This document shows positions 45,636-55,309 of a stretch of 64,000 bases of DNA, one piece after another. A program made the position numbers and the translations under genes. This stretch comes from an uncultured Alphaproteobacteria bacterium (lineage in GTDB: Bacteria; Pseudomonadota; Alphaproteobacteria; Micavibrionales; UBA1664): assembly GCA_943789475.1 (NCBI GenBank), contig CALSUG010000005.1:26694-90693 (forward strand), read 5' to 3'. How positions within the stretch are numbered: the first letter of the stretch is position 1; each line of letters begins with the position of its first letter. The notes below the pieces were generated by a model. That model worked only from the letters and a program-made list of their open reading frames with translations, did not search any database and was not told the DNA's origin.

Positions 45636-47673
45636 CTATAACAACCCATCACGGCGTAGCAGAGCATCTGGATCGGCATCACGTCCGCGGAAGTTACGAT
45701 AGAGTTCCAATGGTGGTCTTGATCCACCTTTGGCCAGGACTTCGTGTCTGAATTTTTGACCTGTCTCTTCGTCATATAATCCATTTTCGGTAAAGGCCTC
45801 AAACGCATCGGCGTCCAATACTTGCGCCCATAGGTATGAATAATATCCCGCGCTGTACCCGCCGGCGAAAAATATGGCCAAAACTACATGATGTGCATCC
45901 ACCTTCATAGGGGAGGAGGATGTATTCATCCACGGCTTCGCGTTCAAAATTGATGACATCGTCAATGCCATCGGCGCTGTCCAATGTATGCCATGCCATG
46001 TCTAAACGGCACAGGGACACTTGGCGGAACAATTGCCATCCCTTCATGAAATTGCGTGAGGCACGTAATTTTTCAATCAATTCCGTTGGGATTGTTTCGC
46101 CCGTTTCGTAATGTTTGGCGAACATGTTTAATGTTTCTGGTTCGGTTAGCCAGTTTTCCATCAACTGAGATGGTAGTTCAACAAAATCCCAAAATACGGA
46201 AGTGCCGCTGATCGCGCCGTGGTTAATATCGGTGAGGAGAGAGTGAAGTGCATGTCCAAATTCATGGAACAATGTTTCAACCTCGTCAAAGGTGAGCAGG
46301 GCGGGCGTGTCCTTTGTCGGTTTTGTGAAATTCATCACAATGCTGACCAATGGTAATTCTGTTTCGCCATGTTCGTCCGTATCACGATCACGAATTGTGC
46401 CTTGCCATGCGCCTTGGCGTTTTCCCGCGCGTGGGTGGAAATCGGCATAAAGGAGGCCACGCATTGTGCCGTCTAAATCTTTAACCTCGTATGTTGTGAC
46501 ATCGCCGTGATATGTTGGGATGCCCTCAATCGGGGTGCATGTTACACCGAATAATTTTTCGGCATGTGCGAATGCACCATCGATGCAGGCTTGTAATGGA
46601 AAGTAAGGGCGAAGCTCTTCTTCGTCAAAATCATACTCTGCCTTTTTTAATTTTTCTGACCAATAGGTCATGTCCCATGGTTTTAAATCACCATCAAAAC
46701 CGTTTTTGTGGGCATAGGCGGTGATATCATTCAGGTCCTTTTCCGCCGCGGGGCGTGCGGATGTTTCCAGCTTAGTTAGGAATGTATCGACATTATCAAA
46801 ATTTTCGGCCATGCGGCGTTCCAAAACATAATCGGCGTGTGTGTCGTATCCCAACAATTGTGCGCGTTGAATGCGCAAGGAGACAATCTGTTTTATGGCG
46901 TCTTGGTTGTCATGGTCATCACCAAATGCACGTGCGGAAAATGCACGCCACACTTGTTCGCGCAGGGCGCGGTCATCGGCATAGGTCATGAAGGGGATAT
47001 ATGATGGATATTCCAATGTGAAACACCATGCGTTGTCGTGGCCTTTGGCATCCGCGGTTTCGCGTGCGGCCGTTTTTGTATTTTCAGGTAGGCCGGAAAG
47101 GTCCTCTTCGTTTGTCACAACCAATTCAAACGCATTTGCCGATAGGCGGGCATTATCGGAAAATTGAGGTGATAATTTTGACAATTGAGAATCAATCTCG
47201 CGTAGTTTGTCTTTGTCAGCATCGCTTAATTTTGCACCGTTGCGCGTGAACCCAAGCCAGCTTTTTTCCAAAACCATCATTTCATCATTGCTTAGTCCCA
47301 AATCATCACGGCGTGACCATAAATCATCAATGCGTGCGAATATTGTTGGGTCAAGGCCGATATCATTTGAAAATTCAGATGTTATTGGGCCAATTTCTTG
47401 TGCCATGGCCTGCATCGCGTCTGTGCTCTCCGCACTTAATAACGTGTAAAAAACGGAAAGGACTTGGTCTAATTCTGTGTCGCAATTATCCATTGCGGTG
47501 ATTGTATTTGCGAATGTTGGTTTTTCATTACTGCTCTTCACATTTTCAAAACGTGCGCGTGCCAATTTAATCGCTTCTTTAATATGGGCGATATAATCAC
47601 CTTCGTTGATTTTTGAAAAATCAGGCGCGTTTAGCGGTAGGTTGGAAACGGCATAAGCGGAAAAATCAGTCAT
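45636..47673 (-). CDS. M3-family oligopeptidase (oligopeptidase A-like), frameshifted as written
   Basis: A zinc oligopeptidase of the M3 (thimet/OpdA) family that degrades small cytosolic peptides. The catalytic motif [13 protein letters not shown] and the downstream [14 protein letters not shown] are present. The main frame ends prematurely after CSFGHIF at 45799. A second frame continues with [27 protein letters not shown] to [10 protein letters not shown] at 45636. One extra T in a run of five (AAAAA at 45867-45871 on the + strand) explains the break; without it the protein is 678 residues, normal for the family. It is either a sequencing error or a true disruption. It converges on the CGACTTAA repeat element. 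Confidence 0.88.
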
Positions 47674-47683
47674 AAAACAATAA

Positions 47684-47715
47684 ACCCTTCTTGTATTTTA
47701 AATTACGAGAAGGGT
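47684..47715 (-). terminator. Probable terminator of the XRE-methyltransferase operon
   Basis: Arms 47684-47695 and 47704-47715 pair over 12 positions (one wobble), with an 8-base loop. On the minus strand a T-rich stretch (TTTATTGTTTTAT) follows. It lies between the methyltransferase stop and the M3 peptidase start. Confidence 0.55.
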
Positions 47716-47743
47716 AGATGTTTTTTATTTTAATTGAAAGGTG

Positions 47744-48484
47744 TTATCTTGGTGCTGGAGTGTATTTTCGGCGTGCAGAAATAGAAACATAATGTGTTAA
47801 TACAGGTTTACCCTTATCATCTACATTTCCAATAGATTCCATTTCTGTGTCTTCTTTTACTGTAATATCTTCAAAATCATCTTCAAATAAGCGAGTTATT
47901 CTTTCTTCGTTCCAGAAATACAGATTTTGTCCTCTGCGATCGCCCAAAGACTCTATATCGTCCCGATATTTTGCGACCCCTTGTGATTCATCTGCCCACA
48001 TCATTTGATTTGGATTGAAATCATTAAAGCTTCTAGCTGTCACTAGAAGACGTCCATCTGGCTTTAATACTTTTGCGGCCATATCAGCAAAGGCTTGTGT
48101 TGTACCATTGTTGCCGAGTAGGTGCAGTAATCGATGAGCGAAAAATGCGTCTTGTGATCTCGCTCCCATGCTTGCTCGACGAAAATCTGAAATAATAAAA
48201 GATACGTTCTCTGAATGTATTTTTTCTTTTAAATCATCTGATGCAATTGATAGGGCGTTTGTGGCCTTATCTATTGCTGTTACTGTGTGGCCGTTCTCTA
48301 CAAACCAGTTGGAATCTCTTCCATAGCCTGCACCGACTTCTAGGATCGTTGAGCGGTGTTCTAGCACTTTTGTTAAGTATTTGGCTGGAGGGCTAGCTTC
48401 GTTTCCCCATAATTGTCCTTCACTATCGAAACGACGTTCCCAAACATCTGAAGAAAAATGTGTTTCTCTGACTGCGCGGTTCAT
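47744..48484 (-). CDS. TehB-like SAM-dependent methyltransferase
   Basis: A 246-residue class I methyltransferase. The N terminus WERRFDSEGQLWGNEASPPAKYL resembles TehB and other small-molecule (tellurite, thiol) methyltransferases. Motif I is ILEVGAGYGRDSNWF, then VTAIDKATNALSIA, DAFFAHRLLHLL and LKPDGRLLVTARS. The start at 48484 overlaps the stop of the XRE regulator (TAATG), so the two are translationally coupled; an ATG 51 bases upstream inside the regulator is less likely. The pair may be a regulator-controlled detoxification or modification unit. The substrate is unknown. Confidence 0.75.
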   Translation of the reverse strand: MNRAVRETHFSSDVWERRFDSEGQLWGNEASPPAKYLTKVLEHRSTILEVGAGYGRDSNWFVENGHTVTAIDKATNALSIASDDLKEKIHSENVSFIISDFRRASMGARSQDAFFAHRLLHLLGNNGTTQAFADMAAKVLKPDGRLLVTARSFNDFNPNQMMWADESQGVAKYRDDIESLGDRRGQNLYFWNEERITRLFEDDFEDITVKEDTEMESIGNVDDKGKPVLTHYVSISARRKYTPAPR

Positions 48485-49170
48485 TATGATGCCCTCGCTA
48501 ATTCTTGTGTTGGTGTGATTGTGCCGTGTTCCCAAGCTATATCGAATAACGTTCTATAGCCTTTTGCGAAATCCATCTGCTTAATAATTAGAATTTCAAC
48601 GGTGTCGTTCTCAAAGCTTAAAAAGGCAAGGCGATCATGGTATGAATAAAAAGATTGATCGTTGAAAACACTTTCTGAAAACCATTTATACTGTGAATAA
48701 TCGCTTGCAGGAAAGTGGTTGTCGCCTTCCTTTGTAATAATGCGAACATCCATTAAGGCTTTATCTTTTGTCATACGATTAGTGTGGTTTAACCATTTTT
48801 CAGGTCCCATCCATTTTACCCAGTTGGCATGAACAACATTAGATAGGTAAACTTCAGTAGGATTTTCAGGTGTTCCGTTAGTGATGGCGGTGAAATAGAC
48901 ATCATCAAGAAAATCGCTAAATCCTTCAGATCCAGATAATTTCACTATATGTTCACTTCTTTTTCTCATTCCATCAAAACCGATAAATTCAATGCCTGAA
49001 TTTTCGAATGCTTGACGGATAAGTTTCATTGTGGCTTCACGAGGTTGTGTATTTCCAGCCTCGATATTTCCAATCGAAGTCGTTGAGATACCTGTCCGTT
49101 TTGATAATTCAGACTGGCTCCAATTTAATAATCCGCGTGCGCCACGCATTTGTGCAGTTGTAATACTCAC
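48484..49170 (-). CDS. XRE-family transcriptional regulator with C-terminal effector-like domain
   Basis: A 228-residue protein. Residues 5-60 form a Cro/CI-type helix-turn-helix: ARGLLNWSQSELSKRTGIST, then IGNIEAGNTQP. The remaining ~165 residues form a separate domain (HIVKLSGSEGFSDFLDDVYFT; ALMDVRIITKEGDNHF; YHDRLAFLSFENDTVEILII) whose family I cannot name; it may sense a ligand. It heads a bicistron with the TehB-like methyltransferase. AT-rich sequence with TTATGTCATAA-like motifs (49229-49239 and around 49301-49314) lies upstream and could be its operator. Confidence 0.8.
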   Translation of the reverse strand: MSITTAQMRGARGLLNWSQSELSKRTGISTTSIGNIEAGNTQPREATMKLIRQAFENSGIEFIGFDGMRKRSEHIVKLSGSEGFSDFLDDVYFTAITNGTPENPTEVYLSNVVHANWVKWMGPEKWLNHTNRMTKDKALMDVRIITKEGDNHFPASDYSQYKWFSESVFNDQSFYSYHDRLAFLSFENDTVEILIIKQMDFAKGYRTLFDIAWEHGTITPTQELARAS

Positions 49171-49414
49171 GTTTATAAAATCTCTTTATCTTCCTGTTTT
49201 CCACTAACAATATTATTTATGTAATATGTTATGTCATAAAACTTTATCAAAAATCAACAAAAAAATCACTTTTTACTATGTTTTTTATGTTGACTTATGT
49301 TTTATGTCGTATTACTACAACAAATATAAGTTTGGTAAAACATAATTTTTTATTGGTTTTTTCCAAAAATAAAATCAATCATATTTATATAGATTGATAT
49401 TCTCCTTCCCCATC

Positions 49415-49451
49415 GGCTCTGTTAGGTGTATTCCTTTCAGAGCCTTTTTTT
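49415..49451 (+). terminator. Rho-independent terminator without an upstream gene on its strand
   Basis: Stem GGCTCTG (49415-49421) with CAGAGCC (49438-49444), a 16-base loop and seven T (49445-49451). It points rightward, but the 49171-49414 interval holds no + strand gene, and the mnmC ATG comes 17 bases later. It may end a small RNA transcribed from the AT-rich 49171-49414 stretch, in which I see no other gene. Confidence 0.65.
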
Positions 49452-49468
49452 ATGTACTATATAGTGTA

Positions 49469-51133
49469 ATGATCAAATCTGACAAATTTAATGATGTTTA
49501 TTTTTCCGTGGATGGTGGTGTTGATGAAACACACTATGTGTTTTTGCAAGGTAATGACCTACCTAACCGTTGGAAAGACGAGGACAGTTTTACTATTGCT
49601 GAGTTAGGATTTGGTACAGGGCTTAATTTTTTATGTGCGTGGAAGTTATTTGAAGAAACAGCACAAGATGAACAAAGATTAAATTTCGTATCGGTTGAAA
49701 AATATCCGTTGTCGAAAGATCAAGTAAGGGAAGCCTTGTCACAGTGGGGTGATTATTTTGATGGGCGGTTAAATCATTTTTTGGATTTGTATCCATTACG
49801 TATTCCTGGCCCTCATAAAATTTATATAACGGACAGGGTGACATTAACAGTTTGGTTTTGTGATATTTCTGATGCTCTGCCTGAATGGAACGCACAGGTT
49901 GATGCATGGTTTTTAGATGGTTTTACGCCATCTAAAAATCCAGATATGTGGTCTGGTGATGTGTTTCAAAATATGGCACGTTTATCTCATGATGAAACAA
50001 CGTATGCGACGTTCACCGCCGCAGGTGATGTGCGCCGTGGGTTAGAGAAACATAACTTTAGTGTTGAGAAACTTAAAGGATTTGGGCGTAAGCGCGATAT
50101 GATACGGGGGCGGTTTGAGGGGGATGTTTCTCAGGTTAAATCTCATGTCCCTAAAGAAATTGTTATAATTGGCGGTGGTTTGGCGGGGTGTGCAATAGCT
50201 TATCTATGTCATAAACGTGGTATTCAGGCGGTTATATATGAATCGGGTGATAGTTTGGCTAGTGGTGCATCTGGCGGACGACTAGGGATGATTAATCCGC
50301 AATTGATGGCGCAACCATCACCACAAGCAACCTATTATGGTTGTGCATATGCTCATGCATTACGCGTTTATTCTGAAATCGAAAATGTCGATTTTAATAT
50401 GCATGGGTCCATCTATCGATGTCTTGATGATGATAAAGATCGTCGTTTTCGTGGGTATATTGAGAATTTAGGATGGCATGGGGATCATATTCGGCGTCAG
50501 GGTGATGATTTGTACTATCCTGATGGAGCCAGTGTGAGTCCATGTAAGTTGTGTCATGCACTGGCGCAAAATGCAGAAGTCCATTTGAATACAAAAATTG
50601 AAAACCTAGATCAAATTGAAACAGGCACGATTGTGTTGGCCAACGGTCATGCAGTTCGTGCGCTATGGAATGATGATTTAACCTTATACCCCATTCGTGG
50701 TCAGGTGAGTTGGACCAAACCTGTACCAGGGCTTGATAAAAATATTTGTTTTGGGGGGTATATTACTCCACTTACATCAGAAGGATTTCATGTTTTGGGA
50801 TCTACATTTGAACGTCATGAAACTGAGATTGATGTACGTGTTGATGGGCATTATTCTAATTTAGAGAACTATAATTGTGCTGAGAGTGAAAAGTTGAGCG
50901 AAAGTGAAATCGTTGGTGGTTGGGTTGGTGTTCGAACTGCAGCAAAAGGGAATTTTCCCATTGTTGGTGCTTTAGGTGCTGGTCATTACATCTCAACAGC
51001 TCATGGATCGCATGGAATTGTTTCAAGTATTATGGCGGCAGAAATTATTCTATCTCAGATAGTGAGGGAGATAATTCCTGCACCTCAGGGCGTTTTGAAA
51101 GCTCTGTCCCCAAAACGGTTTCATAAACATTGA
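49469..51133 (+). CDS. mnmC: Bifunctional tRNA modification enzyme MnmC
   Basis: A 554-residue fusion of a methyltransferase (AELGFGTGLNFLCAWKLF; AWFLDGFTPSKNPDMW) and an FAD-dependent oxidase (IVIIGGGLAGCAIAYL; SGASGGRLGMINPQL). It completes mnm5s2U at the wobble position of several tRNAs: the FAD domain removes the carboxymethyl group and the methyltransferase adds a methyl. The start at 49469 is chosen because upstream in-frame codons are inside a terminator. No ribosome binding site is seen. Its last 89 bases overlap the convergent glycosyltransferase gene. Confidence 0.93.
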   Translation: MIKSDKFNDVYFSVDGGVDETHYVFLQGNDLPNRWKDEDSFTIAELGFGTGLNFLCAWKLFEETAQDEQRLNFVSVEKYPLSKDQVREALSQWGDYFDGRLNHFLDLYPLRIPGPHKIYITDRVTLTVWFCDISDALPEWNAQVDAWFLDGFTPSKNPDMWSGDVFQNMARLSHDETTYATFTAAGDVRRGLEKHNFSVEKLKGFGRKRDMIRGRFEGDVSQVKSHVPKEIVIIGGGLAGCAIAYLCHKRGIQAVIYESGDSLASGASGGRLGMINPQLMAQPSPQATYYGCAYAHALRVYSEIENVDFNMHGSIYRCLDDDKDRRFRGYIENLGWHGDHIRRQGDDLYYPDGASVSPCKLCHALAQNAEVHLNTKIENLDQIETGTIVLANGHAVRALWNDDLTLYPIRGQVSWTKPVPGLDKNICFGGYITPLTSEGFHVLGSTFERHETEIDVRVDGHYSNLENYNCAESEKLSESEIVGGWVGVRTAAKGNFPIVGALGAGHYISTAHGSHGIVSSIMAAEIILSQIVREIIPAPQGVLKALSPKRFHKH

Positions 51134-52199
51134 GGGTTTTGTAAGCCATTTCATCAAATGTAAAATATTTTTCGTATCGTTTGCGACCAAATTCTCCCAT
51201 CGTTGCGCATCGCAAAGGGTCGGTGATGAGGAGATTGATGGCACGATAAAGTTTGTAGGGATCTTTTTCTGGTACAACATAACCCGTTCTAAACTGGTCG
51301 ACTGATTCTGGGCTTCCTGCTGTTTTCGTTGTTATAACGGGAAGAGATGCGCGCATGGCTTCAATAATAGATCTAGGGAAACCTTCCCAATGAGATATGA
51401 GTAAATAGATATCTTGTGTTTCTAAAAAGTTAGGAACATCTGTGCGTTGTCCGTGAAAGGTTATCTTATTTTCAATTTTCAAAGATAGAGCAAGAGCACG
51501 ATAGGGCGCATCATCTCCACTTCCGACAAGATTGAGGTGCCAATCTTTATTTTTTTCAATCATGGCAAGGGCGTTGAGCAATGTTGTGTGATCTTTTTGA
51601 TCTGAAAAACGAGCAATCATACAAAGTTGAGGGATTTTATTGCTGTGGGTATTAGGAGGAGGGGAGCGATATGGCATGCCATTATGAACGACAGTCATGT
51701 TTTTTGCACGTGTTACACCGTATTGTAGTGCTATTATTTTATCGAATCGGCTGACTGTAATAATGTGGTTGCCGATAAAGGCCATAAACCACTCTAAAGC
51801 ACGAAAAATATATTTCTTTTTCCATGAAACACCTTCTGTAAAGGCCCATCCATGTGCTGTGAAAATAACTTTCTTCCTCAGTGTTCTTGCAGCAATTCGT
51901 CCGATGAGCCCTGCCTTTGATGAGTGGCAGGACACAATGTCAGGATTAATGCTTTTTAAAATTTTACGAACTTCGAAAAAAGACATTAAATCTTTTATGG
52001 GGTGGATGTGTCGAATAAGAGATGGGGCCTCGTGGAATTTAACACCATTATTCCCTATCGCTTCTGAAACAATGCCATATTGTCCGCCAATAACATGAAC
52101 CTCATGCCCATGTTGTGTCATCCATTTTGATAGATCACGTACGTGAACTTGTGCGCCACCATATTCATCGGCGCGGGTTATGATGTAAACGATCTTCAT
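51045..52199 (-). CDS. GT4-family glycosyltransferase
   Basis: A 384-residue group 1 glycosyltransferase. The N-terminal glycine-rich acceptor loop is VYIITRADEYGGAQVHV, the donor domain carries KIPQLCMIARFSDQKDHTTLL, and SHWEGFPRSIIEAMRASLPVI gives the E-x7-E motif. It resembles transferases of polysaccharide loci. It is monocistronic, far from the main glycan cluster, and overlaps mnmC by 89 bases tail-to-tail. The residues past VYETVLG that fall in the overlap are polar and may not be structured. Confidence 0.87.
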   Translation of the reverse strand: MKIVYIITRADEYGGAQVHVRDLSKWMTQHGHEVHVIGGQYGIVSEAIGNNGVKFHEAPSLIRHIHPIKDLMSFFEVRKILKSINPDIVSCHSSKAGLIGRIAARTLRKKVIFTAHGWAFTEGVSWKKKYIFRALEWFMAFIGNHIITVSRFDKIIALQYGVTRAKNMTVVHNGMPYRSPPPNTHSNKIPQLCMIARFSDQKDHTTLLNALAMIEKNKDWHLNLVGSGDDAPYRALALSLKIENKITFHGQRTDVPNFLETQDIYLLISHWEGFPRSIIEAMRASLPVITTKTAGSPESVDQFRTGYVVPEKDPYKLYRAINLLITDPLRCATMGEFGRKRYEKYFTFDEMAYKTLNVYETVLGTELSKRPEVQELSPSLSEIE

Positions 52200-52337
52200 A
52201 CTATTGGAAAGTGTAGTGTTTTATGGATGAAAAACAAGCCTTACACTTAATTTAAGGATTTTAATAAAATTTTATATATTATAGACTTACAATAATAAGG
52301 TACAAAACCGCATATATGCATATAAAAAGAGGGGTAA

Positions 52338-55253
52338 ATGGCGCTTTTTCAAGTTAACCAAGGGAATAACCAACAACAGCAACCTGTAAATTCAGGTGGG
52401 ACAAGTCGAACAAAATCGATTTTGCGTTACACAATGATGCCAGAAATATTGCCACGTATTCGTGCGTTAGGTCTTCATTTTGGACATTTTGCCTATCTTT
52501 TGGCATTGGTTTTCTCATCGGCACGTCTTATTCCGCATAATCATCCTGTTTTAAATGCGGCTAATATTGGTCGTTTTGGTGTGCGTCAGGTGATTGCGAT
52601 GGCGGCAAACAATGTGACGTGGTCAATGAAAAATATTGATCAAATCGCCATTTTTGGCGCAATTGTGATGGGATTAATCATGATTGTGATTCAGGCCATG
52701 TTAATTGCTGTTGCTGCATTAGTTGGTTTTAATCCTGCTGAAGCGAGCTCTGTAACAAATTTTTTTGAAATTTCCTCTCCTAATGATGATTTGTCATTAA
52801 TATTTCTTAGTCAAGTTTTCGGAGAATTAGGAGGTTTTTGGGGAATAACATCCCCAAGTGTTTCATATGGATTCGCGTCACCGATTCATAATGCACTACA
52901 TCAAATGTTATCATTATATAGCATGGCAATGATGGTCATTGCTGTCATTATTGTTGTTTATTATATAATGACGGTTGTTGGGGAAGCTGCAAAAACAGGA
53001 ACGCCTTTTGGGCAAAGGTTTAATTCATTATGGGCGCCTATTCGTTTGGTTATTGCACTCGGATTGCTTGTCCCGATGGGCAGTGGTCTTAATGCAGCAC
53101 AATATGTTACCTTGTGGGTTGCAAAAATGGGGTCAGGTTTAGGAACACAAGTGTGGCTGAATCTAGCCGATAACATTAACGATACGCAAACTAAGCAATA
53201 TGTTGTTGAAGGATTTGACACTGGGTGGATGGTTGGTATTGCGCAGGACATAATGCGTTTTGAAGTTTGTAAAGAATCTTATAACAAATTTAATGCACCT
53301 GCAGCCTCTATGCAATTTACGGCTGTTTCAACAGACATAGCTGAACCATCGACAATTGGTTATAGAGTTGAGTGGGTTCCACATGATCCAACCGAATATA
53401 GTGAGAGAAGACGTATTTGTGGCTCCTTATCTGTAACATTGCCAATAAATAATACAGACCCTAATGCCAACCTGGTCCCAACAGATGTGTTATTGGCTGG
53501 AGTTAAAGCATCTATTGATCGCTTGATTGCGGCAATACAGCCTATAGCAGCATCATACGCAGATTATAATGTTCCTGAAAATGGAGGCCGTGGACCTGCT
53601 GTTGTTTTACAGGATTTGGTTACACAAGTTGAAGATCTCGGAGGAGAAGAAGCAAAAACTCTTTTGCAGGAAGTTGCTTCACTGTATCAAAACCATGTGG
53701 ATAGTAATATTGATGCCCTGCTTGAAGAAAACAAACGTCAAGGGTGGATCGCAGCAGGATTGTGGTATATGAATATTGGACGCATTATTCAAGGGACAGA
53801 GCAAACGAAAGAGGCTTCCGTTCCTATTTCTGATATGCCTAATGAAGTTTCTGATCAACAAGATAGATCTGTCTGGAATATGATCAGTAGCCCATATCCC
53901 AGTGTTGATAGTGCTATGAGGCGCATTGATGGTGTTATTATATATAATAATGTAACGGCTGTTTTAACGCGTGTTGGGTATTTCACTTTAAAGGCGTCGT
54001 TATTCGTTAATCCAATTACAGCGCCGGCGGCTATAGGTGTTGCCGCTTATAATTATTGGAATGATGGCTCTAATCAGAGTGCAGCATGTGAATCTTTAGG
54101 GGTTAATCCGACAGGAATGGGTAAGGTTCAGTGTATAATTTATACTATGATTGTTCCTGAAGAGCTGATTATTTTAAGAGACCCTCAATACCAAAATTTG
54201 GACCCTATGGCTGCTCTTGTGAGTGCTGGGGGAACTATTGTAGATCGTGCTTGGAAATTTGTTGCATTAGGGCTTACATCTGATTTTCTTGGAAGTGTTG
54301 CTACATTAATTCCTGGTGCAGGGTCGTTTATAGCAGGTATTTTGGATGGTGTGGGATCATTACTCGTTCTTATTGGGCTGTTGGGGCTATCCGCAGGGAT
54401 TGTTTTGTTTTTCCTCTTGCCAATAATGCCATTCATGTATTTTTTCTTTGCTGTTGTCAGTTGGATACTTGAAATATTTGAGGCTGTCATTGCAATGCCA
54501 TTATGGGCGTTAGCACATCTGCGAATTGATGGTGATGGTATGCCAGGACAAGCTGCAATTAATGGATACTATTTACTCTTAGCAATTTTACTTCGACCAG
54601 CATTGATTGTATTTGGATTAATAGGTGGGTATATTGTCTTTGGTGCAGGAGTGTATTTATTACAAAATATGTTTACACCATTATTGAGTGTGGTTCGTCA
54701 AGATGCTGTCAATGGATTAGAACTTTTAATATTCACATTAATATATGCATATATATGCTATATGTTGGCGATTATGTGTTTTAAGATGGTTGATTTAGTG
54801 CCGCAACAAATGTTGCGTTGGATTGGTAGTGGTGCTCAATCATTTAATGATCAAAAACAAGATATTGGTGGTACATCGCAAGGTGCTATTACTGGTGCAG
54901 CAGTGATAGGCTCTCAATTGGCAAGTACTATGTCTGGAGGAGCAAAGCAAGCAGGACAAGGTGTTGCAAAACCAGTTATGGAGAGAAGGCAAAATAATGA
55001 ACAAGCTGAAGCTTTGGGCAAACAACGTGAATTTGATTCCGCTCAAACTGATAAAATTATGGGCGCTTTAGGTGGCGGAGGAGATAAAGGTGGTACACCG
55101 AAAGATATCTCTGATATGAAATTTGATAGGGGGGCGTTACAGGGCATGATTGACAAGAACCCTAAGGGGTCGAGTAGTTCGATTGGTGGTGAGAGATTTA
55201 ATAGCTCAGGTGATGCCAACCGTCATTTTGATAGGAAAGACAAAGATAAATAA
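52338..55253 (+). CDS. DotA/TraY-family membrane protein (type IVB secretion-like)
   Basis: A 971-residue polytopic membrane protein. Hydrophobic segments lie at about 50-65, 105-135, 193-215, 233-260, then, after a ~390-residue soluble region, 660-720, 745-785 and 798-825. Between segments 3 and 4 it has GEAAKTGTPFGQRFNSLWAP then IRLVIALGLLVPMGSGLNAAQ, hallmarks of DotA/TraY proteins of Dot/Icm and IncI transfer systems. The Gln/Gly-rich tail (from about 850) is disordered. A strong GAGGGG precedes the ATG. No other dot/icm genes are adjacent. Confidence 0.85.
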   Translation: MALFQVNQGNNQQQQPVNSGGTSRTKSILRYTMMPEILPRIRALGLHFGHFAYLLALVFSSARLIPHNHPVLNAANIGRFGVRQVIAMAANNVTWSMKNIDQIAIFGAIVMGLIMIVIQAMLIAVAALVGFNPAEASSVTNFFEISSPNDDLSLIFLSQVFGELGGFWGITSPSVSYGFASPIHNALHQMLSLYSMAMMVIAVIIVVYYIMTVVGEAAKTGTPFGQRFNSLWAPIRLVIALGLLVPMGSGLNAAQYVTLWVAKMGSGLGTQVWLNLADNINDTQTKQYVVEGFDTGWMVGIAQDIMRFEVCKESYNKFNAPAASMQFTAVSTDIAEPSTIGYRVEWVPHDPTEYSERRRICGSLSVTLPINNTDPNANLVPTDVLLAGVKASIDRLIAAIQPIAASYADYNVPENGGRGPAVVLQDLVTQVEDLGGEEAKTLLQEVASLYQNHVDSNIDALLEENKRQGWIAAGLWYMNIGRIIQGTEQTKEASVPISDMPNEVSDQQDRSVWNMISSPYPSVDSAMRRIDGVIIYNNVTAVLTRVGYFTLKASLFVNPITAPAAIGVAAYNYWNDGSNQSAACESLGVNPTGMGKVQCIIYTMIVPEELIILRDPQYQNLDPMAALVSAGGTIVDRAWKFVALGLTSDFLGSVATLIPGAGSFIAGILDGVGSLLVLIGLLGLSAGIVLFFLLPIMPFMYFFFAVVSWILEIFEAVIAMPLWALAHLRIDGDGMPGQAAINGYYLLLAILLRPALIVFGLIGGYIVFGAGVYLLQNMFTPLLSVVRQDAVNGLELLIFTLIYAYICYMLAIMCFKMVDLVPQQMLRWIGSGAQSFNDQKQDIGGTSQGAITGAAVIGSQLASTMSGGAKQAGQGVAKPVMERRQNNEQAEALGKQREFDSAQTDKIMGALGGGGDKGGTPKDISDMKFDRGALQGMIDKNPKGSSSSIGGERFNSSGDANRHFDRKDKDK

Positions 55254-55309
55254 TCTTTGATATTTCGTTCTCTTGCTCCCATACTCTATAGGTGATACAT
55301 AATGCACCT

